Part shown: positions 6,425 to 12,581 of the stretch, in pieces | How the letters are laid out: the number at the start of each line of letters is the position of its first letter | How positions within the stretch are numbered: position 1 is the first letter of the stretch | NCBI GenBank assembly: GCA_016930715.1 | Contig: JAFGGC010000008.1 | Coordinates: 1-41,718, forward strand | Direction: 5' to 3' | Length of the DNA stretch: 41,718 nt | From: Endomicrobiales bacterium | GTDB taxonomy: Bacteria > Elusimicrobiota > Endomicrobiia > Endomicrobiales > JAFGGC01 | The notes under the pieces: generated by a model | Seen by the model: the letters and a program-made list of their open reading frames with translations, nothing else | Database searches by the model: none | What the model was told of the DNA's origin: nothing | Translations under genes and position numbers: made by a program

Positions 6425-7412
6425 CAGAAGGCTGATTTTTGCGCTTTTCGCGGTCCTGCCGGCGGTTGTGGCGGCCGCGTCCGTGATGTTCGGCGGCAGC
6501 ATGATGGGCCCTAGAGAGGTTTTTGAAGGGTTGTTCCGCTCAGGGGTTTCCGACGGCACGTATCAGGCCATAATCTGGAAGATAAGGATACCCCGTATCT
6601 GGCTTTCAATGATAGTCGGAGCGGGACTCGCGGCAAGCGGCTGCGTGTTCCAGGGGATGCTCAAGAACCCTCTTGCCGATCCGTACACGCTGGGCATATC
6701 CGGAGGGGCGGCGCTGGGGGCGACACTAAGCATCGTCACGGGCCTGGCGGGGTTCACGGCGTTTTCGCTTCCGTTGTTTGCTTTTGCCGGCGCGCTGGGG
6801 TGTTTCGCGGCGGTTTACGCCCTTGCCTCGACGAAAAATTTCTCCAACCACTCCCTCATACTTACAGGTGTCATAATCGGCTACGTCTGCTCTTCCATCG
6901 TGCTTGCTTTGGTTGCCGTCATAAGTCCCGAAAAACTGCACGCTTCGATAATATGGCTCACGGGAGACCTGTCGAGCCCGGACATGGCGCTCATCCTTCC
7001 CGCAAGCGTCTTAATAGCCGTCTGCGTGGCCGTCCTGTTCGCTTTCTCGCGGGAGCTCAACGCGCTGACGCTCGGCGAGGAAAAGGCGTATAACCTTGGT
7101 GTAGAATCCGAGAAAATAAAGAAGACTGTATTCATCGTGGCCTCGCTGATAACCGGAGTCTGCGTATCGATGTCGGGGATAATCGGCTTCGTGGGGCTCG
7201 TGGTGCCGCATTTTACGAGGAAGATCGTCGGCCCGGACCACAGGTTCCTCATTCCGGCGTCGGCGCTTTGCGGAGCGGCCTTTCTGCCTGTCTGCGACAC
7301 GCTGGCGAGAACCGTCATAGCGCCGGTCGAGCTTCCCGTGGGCGTGATAACGGGCATATTCGGCGGAGTATTTTTTCTCTTTTTCATAATTAACCCCGTT
7401 AGAGAAAATTAG
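6417..7412 (+). CDS. btuC: cobalamin ABC transporter permease (BtuC/FecCD family)
   Basis: This is the membrane channel of the importer. The 331-residue protein has about ten hydrophobic segments and the FecCD signatures NPLADPYTLGISGGAALGA, IIWLTGDLSS, and the cytoplasmic coupling segment SGIIGFVGLVVPHFTRKIVG near residue 255-275. It overlaps the DUF71 gene. The last residues (NPVREN) are encoded by the left arm of an inverted repeat (CCCCGTTAGA at 7394-7403), suggesting that an intergenic element has replaced the original C-terminus. Confidence 0.92.
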   Translation: MRDRRLIFALFAVLPAVVAAASVMFGGSMMGPREVFEGLFRSGVSDGTYQAIIWKIRIPRIWLSMIVGAGLAASGCVFQGMLKNPLADPYTLGISGGAALGATLSIVTGLAGFTAFSLPLFAFAGALGCFAAVYALASTKNFSNHSLILTGVIIGYVCSSIVLALVAVISPEKLHASIIWLTGDLSSPDMALILPASVLIAVCVAVLFAFSRELNALTLGEEKAYNLGVESEKIKKTVFIVASLITGVCVSMSGIIGFVGLVVPHFTRKIVGPDHRFLIPASALCGAAFLPVCDTLARTVIAPVELPVGVITGIFGGVFFLFFIINPVREN

Positions 7413-7514
7413 ATGAAATGTTTCATAAGGTTATGAAAAACAGAGTTTGCGTCGATGTCAGACATGAATTCAAGGAATCACGTTCCGCCTGCGGCGGGAC
7501 CGCTTCTAACGGGG
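7394..7514 (+). repeat. palindromic element between btuC and btuD
   Basis: CCCCGTTAGA (7394-7403) and TCTAACGGGG (7505-7514) are perfect 10-base inverted repeats bounding 121 bases. Inside lies a hairpin GTTCCGCC-TGC-GGCGGGAC (7482-7500). The left arm is inside the btuC reading frame, and the element separates btuC from btuD, which would otherwise be expected to overlap or nearly touch. It looks like a small non-autonomous mobile or REP-like element. Confidence 0.65.
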
Positions 7515-7539
7515 CAAAACACCGCGGTCAGGGAAAGCA

Positions 7540-8337
7540 ATGAGCGTTCTTGAACTGGAATCCATTAGTGCGGGTTACGACGGCAAAACCGTCATAAAAG
7601 ACATAACCTTTGCCCTTGAAGAGGGTGGTTTCCTCGGGATAATAGGCCCTAACGGGGCGGGCAAGACCACGCTTTTCAGGACAATAACCAGGACCATAGA
7701 GCCCCGAAGCGGCAAGGTGGTGTTCGAAGGCGAGGACCTCGCGAAAATGAAGCGCGTCGAGATAGCAAAACGTGTTTCGGCGATGCTTCCGCTTTTTGAC
7801 ATTCCTTTTTCATATTCGGTCTCGGAGTTCGTGATGATGGGCCGTTTCCCGCATCAGAGCCGTTTCGGCGCGCACACGAAGAAAGACACCGGTGTTGTCG
7901 CAGGGTCGCTGGAGCTGACCGATACAGCGCATCTCGCGGAAAGGAAACTCCGCGAACTTTCGGGCGGCGAGAGGCAGCGAGTGGTGCTCGCCCAGGCCCT
8001 CGCGCAGGAACCGAAACTGCTTCTCCTTGATGAGCCGACAGCGTATCTTGACCTGGGCCATCAGATAACGATACTTGACGTAATAAGAAAACTGAACAGG
8101 GAAAAGGGCCTATCCGTTATCATGGTCATTCACGATCTGAACCTCGCCGGCGAATACTGCGATTCCATAATTATGATGAACGATGGCGGGATTTGTTCGA
8201 GAGGGGCTCCGCGCGAGGTTTTAACCTATCAAAACATAGAGCAGGTATACAAAACAGTCGTGATAGTAAAGGACAATCCGATATCTAAAAAACCATACGT
8301 GGTCGCCGTTTCAAGGGAGGAGTTGGAGAAGAAGTAA
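7540..8337 (+). CDS. btuD: cobalamin ABC transporter ATP-binding protein
   Basis: The 265-residue protein has Walker A GPNGAGKTT (36-44), the ABC signature LSGGERQR (140-147), Walker B LLLLDEP directly after, and the switch His in VIHDLN. It belongs to the FecE/BtuD group that works with FecCD permeases. Its position after btuC and before the btuB riboswitch supports corrinoid import. The start at 7540 lacks a strong Shine-Dalgarno sequence (AGGGAAAGCA upstream is weak). Confidence 0.92.
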   Translation: MSVLELESISAGYDGKTVIKDITFALEEGGFLGIIGPNGAGKTTLFRTITRTIEPRSGKVVFEGEDLAKMKRVEIAKRVSAMLPLFDIPFSYSVSEFVMMGRFPHQSRFGAHTKKDTGVVAGSLELTDTAHLAERKLRELSGGERQRVVLAQALAQEPKLLLLDEPTAYLDLGHQITILDVIRKLNREKGLSVIMVIHDLNLAGEYCDSIIMMNDGGICSRGAPREVLTYQNIEQVYKTVVIVKDNPISKKPYVVAVSREELEKK

Positions 8338-8349
8338 GCCCCTCTTTCA

Positions 8350-8372
8350 TCCTCTCCCCCTGGGGGAGAGGA
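8350..8372 (+). repeat. perfect C/G-rich palindrome after btuD
   Basis: TCCTCTCCCCC (8350-8360) and GGGGGAGAGGA (8362-8372) are perfect reverse complements around a single T, followed by GTGGTGAGGGG. There is no T-run. Palindromes of this composition are common intergenic repeats in many bacterial genomes. It may end the btuD transcript or be a REP-type element; it stands 18 bases before the second riboswitch. Confidence 0.6.
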
Positions 8373-8390
8373 AAGTGGTGAGGGGAAAAT

Positions 8391-8531
8391 TGCCGGTGAC
8401 GGGAAACCCGTGAAAACCGGGTGCAGCCCCGCTACTGTAAAAGCGAGATAAAAATGGCGTTTGCCACTGCTGTGTCAGGTGGGAAGGCAGGCGCCAAATG
8501 AGAACGCTTCGAGCCAGGAGACCGGCCGGCA
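8391..8531 (+). promoter_or_regulatory. cobalamin riboswitch upstream of btuB
   Basis: This is a textbook cobalamin aptamer: GGTGACGGGAA, then GCAGCCCCGCTACTGTAA (8423-8440), GCCACTG (8463-8469), GGTGGGAAGGC and GAGCCAGGAGACC (8511-8523). The closing helix pairs TGCCGG (8391-8396) with CCGGCA (8526-8531). I see no promoter between btuD and the aptamer, so it may be reached by read-through or by a promoter inside btuD. No obvious intrinsic terminator follows; the next sequence is a heptamer repeat. Confidence 0.95.
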
Positions 8532-8540
8532 TGTAACTTC

Positions 8541-8606
8541 AGTTCAGGGTTCATAGTTCGGAGTTCGTAGTGCCGTCAACTACGAACTGCCAACTACGGA
8601 CTATGA
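8541..8606 (+). repeat. mirrored heptamer element, AGTTCGT type
   Basis: Four 7-base units AGTTCAG, GGTTCAT, AGTTCGG, AGTTCGT (8541-8568) face four units ACTACGA, ACTGCCA, ACTACGG, ACTATGA (8579-8606) that are approximate reverse complements. The two arms can form an imperfect hairpin of more than 20 pairs around a loop of about ten bases. It starts nine bases after the riboswitch. Confidence 0.85.
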
Positions 8607-8621
8607 GCTGATTTAACTCGA

Positions 8622-8652
8622 GGGAGGCAATATGACAGTGAATAGCGAATAG
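8622..8652 (+). other. ribosome binding site and six-codon reading frame in the btuB leader
   Basis: GGGAGG (8622-8627) precedes ATG 8632, which opens a frame of six codons (MTVNSE) ending at TAG 8650-8652. This initiation signal is stronger than that of btuB itself and lies 101 bases after the aptamer. After the ATG the sequence turns into heptamer-like GTGAATA GCGAATA units. It may be the original btuB start region cut off by repeat insertion, or a leader peptide. Confidence 0.4.
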
Positions 8653-8682
8653 AGATAATAAAAAGAGAACGACAGGAGTTTG

Positions 8683-8716
8683 ATCTGTTTAATCGGTTTA
8701 GGTAATCTGTGTAATC
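8683..8716 (+). repeat. 12-10-12 repeat element, half copy D
   Basis: ATCTGTTTAATC (8683-8694), a 10-base spacer GGTTTAGGTA, and ATCTGTGTAATC (8705-8716) reproduce the right half of the element at 1355-1445. A matching left half is not recognisable upstream. It lies 23 bases before the btuB ATG. Confidence 0.75.
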
Positions 8717-8739
8717 GTCTTTTATGAAAGGAAAATAAA

Positions 8740-10647
8740 ATGAAGAATAAAATAGTGGCATTGGTGGTGCTGGTTTTCGGGTTTGGAAGCGCGTATTCGC
8801 AGGAGTCGCAGGAAAACGTATTTTTAAGCCTGACAAGGCGGGCTGAATCGCTTCGCGAAATGCCTACGTCGGTTTCCGTGATAGGGAAAGAAAAATTGAA
8901 ACGTTCCAAGGCCAAAGACCTGGGCGAAGCCGTGGAGAACGAGCTGGGAGTAATACGGGGGAAATACGGTTCGCTGGGGGCTTCAAGCACGCTGATGATA
9001 CGCGGCGCCGGGGCGGAACAGGTCCTCGTGCTTGTGGATGGCAGGCGCGTCAACAGGATATCCAACGGCTACGCCGAGTTGAGCGAGATACCTCTTGACG
9101 CTGTCGAAAAAATCGAGATAATACGCGGGCCAGCGTCCGCCATATACGGCACCAGCGCCATGGGCGGCGTCATAAACGTGGTAACGAAAGGATATGACCC
9201 GAGCAGCCCACTGTTCGAGGCAGAGGTGTCAGGAGGAAGCTTCAACGGCAGGTCGCTTCGCGCCGGCATGAACGTGGAAAGAAACGGCCTGTACGGGGTC
9301 GTATCAGCGTCGAAAAAGCTGAGCGACGGCTGGAGGGAGAACTCTTCTTACGAATCGCAGGATCTCTTTGTTCGCACGGGCAGAGACTTCAAAAAACACG
9401 GTTCATTCGACCTGTCAGGTTCGATCTATTCGGACGAGGTAGGTGTCCCCGGCCAGTCCGTTGACCTGGCCACTCTGCTGCCCCTGAGCGTCGATAAGTA
9501 CGACGGCCAAGCGGAGAAAAAGGCGTCAACTTCCGAGGCAACCCAGAGGACCTCAAAAAAATCGGTACGTCTCGAACACAGGATAGATGTCCCGCGCGGA
9601 AAACTTGACACTACAGTTTATTCCCGTGACGAGGTTATGAAATACACGGTGCCTTCGTGGTTCCTTGACGCCAGGTATGATTCGCTCGTTTTCGGCGCGG
9701 AAACGAAATACCTCATGGAAAACGGCGTTACGGTCGGGTGCGAATGGTGGGAAGAAAAATACAAGCAGACGGACGTGGCGGCCGATCTCACGGCGCTGGA
9801 CAGATCGAGAGTGAACGGTTCGGGGTACCTTCAAAGGAAATTTAAGATTGGCAGGTTCGTGCTGCTTCCGAGCCTGCGCTATGACGACAATTCTTCTTTC
9901 GGGAGCGTTTTCGCGCCGCGTATTGGCGTGGTTTATAACGCCACTGAGAAAAGCAAGTTTTCCGCCAACGCCGGCAGGTCCTGGCGTTCGCCGACGTTCA
10001 ACGAGCTCTACTGGCCCACGGAAACCAACGCGTATTCGGGTATCACTTACGTGACCATGGGCAATGGCGATCTGAAGCCGGAAAAAAGCGTGAGTTGCGA
10101 CATTGGCTACGCCGTTGAGGGCGAGAACTCCTCGGCCGGGCTTACCGTGTTCAATTCCGACACGGAAGACCTCATAAACTGGGAAGGGAGCTACGACCCG
10201 GCGACTGTCACCTACACCTACATGCCGCAAAACATTACCGACGTCGTCCACAGCGGAGCTGAAGTGAACGTGAAGCACAAACTGACCAGCTGGCTCGCCC
10301 ACGAAGTATCGTATAATTACCTGTGGGCCGAGGACAAGATAAACAAGGTGCTACTTTCGTACAGGCCGAGAAACACCGCGAAATACACGCTCAAATACAT
10401 CAACGGCAGGGGTTTCAGGGCCGACGCGGACGTAAAATACACGAGCAGGCAGAACACCGAAAACCCGAGCATACCTGAGCTTGAGGAATACAGCGTCGTG
10501 GACATCAGGGTAACCCAGAAGATAAAGGACGTGGACGTCTGGGCGAAAGCCGAAAACGTGACCGATAAAAAATACCAGACAAGGCTCGGCTACCCGCTTC
10601 CCGGAGCGGCGTACTACGCCGGTGTCGAAATAAGGTTCTGGGAATAG
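8740..10647 (+). CDS. btuB: TonB-dependent outer-membrane cobalamin receptor
   Basis: The 635-residue protein starts with a signal peptide ending near AYS-QE (about residue 21), followed by a plug domain with the usual steps SVSVIGKEKL, TLMIRGAGAEQVLVLVDGRRV, IEIIRGPASAIYGTSAMGGVINVVTKG (up to about residue 150) and a beta-barrel that ends with aromatic residues (RFWE). It imports corrinoids across the outer membrane with energy from TonB-ExbBD, which are not in the window. ATG 8740 has AAGGA nine bases upstream. The upstream cobalamin riboswitch identifies the substrate. The intervening leader is loaded with repeat elements. Confidence 0.93.
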   Translation: MKNKIVALVVLVFGFGSAYSQESQENVFLSLTRRAESLREMPTSVSVIGKEKLKRSKAKDLGEAVENELGVIRGKYGSLGASSTLMIRGAGAEQVLVLVDGRRVNRISNGYAELSEIPLDAVEKIEIIRGPASAIYGTSAMGGVINVVTKGYDPSSPLFEAEVSGGSFNGRSLRAGMNVERNGLYGVVSASKKLSDGWRENSSYESQDLFVRTGRDFKKHGSFDLSGSIYSDEVGVPGQSVDLATLLPLSVDKYDGQAEKKASTSEATQRTSKKSVRLEHRIDVPRGKLDTTVYSRDEVMKYTVPSWFLDARYDSLVFGAETKYLMENGVTVGCEWWEEKYKQTDVAADLTALDRSRVNGSGYLQRKFKIGRFVLLPSLRYDDNSSFGSVFAPRIGVVYNATEKSKFSANAGRSWRSPTFNELYWPTETNAYSGITYVTMGNGDLKPEKSVSCDIGYAVEGENSSAGLTVFNSDTEDLINWEGSYDPATVTYTYMPQNITDVVHSGAEVNVKHKLTSWLAHEVSYNYLWAEDKINKVLLSYRPRNTAKYTLKYINGRGFRADADVKYTSRQNTENPSIPELEEYSVVDIRVTQKIKDVDVWAKAENVTDKKYQTRLGYPLPGAAYYAGVEIRFWE

Positions 10648-10653
10648 AAACAT

Positions 10654-10746
10654 CAGCGTATAGCGGATAGCATTTAGCGTATAGGAAAATCAAACAAACC
10701 CGTTCTTTTTTTTAACTATACGCTATCCGCTAAACGCTATACGCTG
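10654..10746 (+). repeat. mirrored heptamer element, GCGTATA type
   Basis: Four contiguous heptamers GCGTATA, GCGGATA, GCATTTA, GCGTATA (10656-10683) face TATACGC, TATCCGC, TAAACGC, TATACGC (10717-10744). With flanking CA and TG the arms of 31 bases are nearly perfect reverse complements around a 31-base loop. The element starts six bases after the btuB stop and ends just before the ribosome binding site of the next gene. A related copy lies at 29118. Confidence 0.92.
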
Positions 10747-10762
10747 GTTTTGGGAGGTTAAA

Positions 10763-11308
10763 ATGTTCAAAAAGGTTCCGCTTGACATTTCCTACCGCCT
10801 GATCAACCACGGGCCGTGCGTGCTCGTAACTTCGGGCGACGGGATCAAGAACAACGTTGCCCCGGTTGCCTGGACGATGCCGGTCAACGACGACCCGCCC
10901 CTGATCGCCGTAGCATTGAGCGTAGACCATTACACGACCGAGCTCATAAGGAAAACGGGTGAACTTGTAGTGAACATACCGGATGAAAGCATGCTTCCTT
11001 CAATACTGGCCGCGGGCAAATCCTCCGGAAGGAAAAAAGACAAGTTCAGCGAAGCAAACCTCACGCCGCAAAAAGGGGAAAAGGTCAAGGCCTGCCACGT
11101 CAAGGAATGCGCGGGGTATCTTGAATGCAGGGTGGTAAAGGAGTTGGAGTTCGACGGTGTCGCGCTTTTTGTCTGCGGCATAATGGCGGCGAACGCCAAA
11201 GAAGGCCTTTTTGACGAAGCCTGGATAACGGATAAGGCGAAGACAGTGCACCATGTCGGCGGTGGATATTTCATGGTCTCCGGAAAGAGGATAAAAAAAT
11301 CGACCTGA
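10763..11308 (+). CDS. flavin-reductase-like FMN-binding split-barrel protein
   Basis: The 181-residue protein fits the flavin reductase-like domain: N-terminal NHGPCVLVTSGDGIKNNVAPVAW, central DPPLIAVALSVDHYTTELI, VVNIPDE, and a C-terminal HHVGGGYF. Members bind FMN and include reductases and FMN-binding oxidoreductases. GGGAGG stands five bases before the ATG. Its place after btuB invites the idea that it reduces cob(III/II)alamin for CobO, but no sequence feature shows this and the gap to btuB holds a repeat. The substrate is therefore open. Confidence 0.8.
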   Translation: MFKKVPLDISYRLINHGPCVLVTSGDGIKNNVAPVAWTMPVNDDPPLIAVALSVDHYTTELIRKTGELVVNIPDESMLPSILAAGKSSGRKKDKFSEANLTPQKGEKVKACHVKECAGYLECRVVKELEFDGVALFVCGIMAANAKEGLFDEAWITDKAKTVHHVGGGYFMVSGKRIKKST

Positions 11309-11390
11309 TTTCTTCCCCTAACCTGACCAGTGCTGTAGAATTATTCGCATTCCCACGTTATCAATGTTGGCTTACTTGTAAAGTATAACT

Positions 11391-11419
11391 TGTCAAGATA
11401 TGTTTAATATGCTATAATT
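11391..11419 (+). promoter_or_regulatory. sigma70 promoter of the nucleotidyltransferase gene
   Basis: TTGTCA (11391-11396, 5 of 6) and a perfect TATAAT (11414-11419) are separated by 17 bases. Transcription would start near 11426, only about ten bases before the ATG at 11436, so the GGAGAG ribosome binding site would lie at the extreme 5' end of the transcript. The gap 11309-11390 holds nothing else recognisable. Confidence 0.75.
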
Positions 11420-11435
11420 AGCTTGGAGAGATATT

Positions 11436-12110
11436 ATGCCTCAAGTTGAACTGCACTATACAGAATGCAAAAGATGCGGCCACAGGTGGCTTCCGAGACA
11501 GGCGGAAGTCCGCATATGTCCGAAGTGCAAAAGCCCATACTGGGATAAAAAGAATTTAAAGAAAACCCTGCCCGGGAAGCTAAAACTACCGAAAGGGGTA
11601 AAAGAAGAGAGAAAAAAATATAGCGATTTCGTAGGTTGGAATGAAGATTTTATGGCATTTTTAAACTTACTCAACAAGTATGGCGTTGAATACTGCATAA
11701 CCGGAGGGTATGCGGTTTCGTTCTATGTTGAGCCGAGGTATACGGAAGATTTGGATATCTATGTGGCCAAAACAAGGGAGAATTCTAAAAAGGTTGCCAA
11801 TGCCGTGAAAGATTTTATGGGAGAAGACATCGACGAAGAGATGTTTATTGGCGATAAAGTGATACTAAGGATGGGGCATCCGCCTAACAAGATTGAGCTT
11901 TCCAATCATCTCAGCGGTCTTGAAGAAACCGAAATAATCGGCCACTGCCTTCATGCAAGTTACGGCAATGTCGAAACCTGCTTCATCGGGTTAGACGATC
12001 TCATAATCAATAAGGGCATAGTCAGGTTAAAATCACACAGGCAAAAGAAGGGCAGGCAAGATGAGAGAGATTTTCAACTTCTTAATATGCTAAAGGAATC
12101 CCAAAAATGA
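11436..12110 (+). CDS. zinc-ribbon plus nucleotidyltransferase-fold protein
   Basis: The 224-residue protein begins with a zinc ribbon (CKRCGH near residue 11 and CPKC near residue 31), followed by a nucleotidyltransferase-fold domain with GGYAVSFYVEPRYTEDLDIYV (about residues 89-109). The GG and the DLD pair are the nucleotide and metal-binding signature of the MNT/AbiEii-like superfamily. Such proteins often form toxin-antitoxin or abortive-infection pairs with a small partner; here a 66-residue gene overlaps its stop. The zinc ribbon fused in front is unusual. Lower GC than the flanks suggests transfer. Its target cannot be named. Confidence 0.7.
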   Translation: MPQVELHYTECKRCGHRWLPRQAEVRICPKCKSPYWDKKNLKKTLPGKLKLPKGVKEERKKYSDFVGWNEDFMAFLNLLNKYGVEYCITGGYAVSFYVEPRYTEDLDIYVAKTRENSKKVANAVKDFMGEDIDEEMFIGDKVILRMGHPPNKIELSNHLSGLEETEIIGHCLHASYGNVETCFIGLDDLIINKGIVRLKSHRQKKGRQDERDFQLLNMLKESQK

Positions 12111-12307
12111 GAACAACCAGTATTAAGGTTTTTCATTCTTATGAAGAAGCGGACCAGGACTACGAAAAAGAAATCCTTGAAATGACGCCCGAAGAGAGGT
12201 TGCGCGCCCTGGAAACGATTAGGTACAGGTATTTTCTTTTAAAAGGCATCAAACATACGGGTAAAGTCGAAAGGGTGCTGGAAATTGGAAAAGTCGCGGA
12301 TGATTGA
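12107..12307 (+). CDS. small protein paired with the nucleotidyltransferase
   Basis: This 66-residue acidic protein overlaps the nucleotidyltransferase gene by four bases (ATGA) and is therefore translationally coupled to it. It has the segment SYEEADQDYEKEI followed by MTPEERLRALETIRYRYF, typical of short helical partner proteins next to nucleotidyltransferases. I infer a partner or antitoxin-like role from the arrangement only. A degenerate second copy follows directly. Confidence 0.65.
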   Translation: MRTTSIKVFHSYEEADQDYEKEILEMTPEERLRALETIRYRYFLLKGIKHTGKVERVLEIGKVADD

Positions 12308-12308
12308 T

Positions 12309-12493
12309 ATGAAGAAGGTTGCGTTGAGAATTTTTAATGGTTTTAAAGAAGCAGACAAGGATTATGATGAGGAAGTCCTTAACATGACGCCTGAAGAGCG
12401 GATGGCATTTATGGAGAACTAAGAAGAGACTATTTCAAGGTCAAAGGACTTCCAGCAGAAAAAAGTAATCAGAAAACTGAAAATAATATATAG
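12309..12493 (+). pseudogene. frameshifted tandem duplicate of the 66-residue partner gene
   Basis: ATG 12309 opens a 37-codon frame that ends at TAA 12420-12422 and matches the preceding protein: KEADKDYDEEVLNMTPEERM against EEADQDYEKEILEMTPEERL. From about 12413, in a different frame, the match resumes (RRDYFKVKGL against RYRYFLLKGI) and runs to TAG at 12491-12493. A single frameshift near 12413 therefore explains the early stop. The gap to the first copy is one base. It may still make the short 37-residue peptide. Confidence 0.7.
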
Positions 12494-12545
12494 GAAAATC
12501 AAGGATTAGTATCTCTCTTCTTGTTAAACTTATCCCAAAAACACC

Positions 12546-12574
12546 TTCCAAAAACAATAAAAATTTAATAAAAT
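12546..12574 (+). promoter_or_regulatory. weak promoter-like site before murJ
   Basis: TAAAAT at 12569-12574 (5 of 6 for -10) has only a poor -35 (TTCCAA, 12546-12551) at 17 bases. Transcription would start at about 12581, immediately at the murJ ATG 12582, which has no Shine-Dalgarno sequence. This would be a leaderless transcript. The evidence is weak. Confidence 0.3.
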
Positions 12575-12581
12575 ACTTGCT

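Noticed and set aside
9553-10302. 249-codon antisense frame opposite btuB
   Set aside because: Composition is that of a reversed barrel gene; no recognisable domain.
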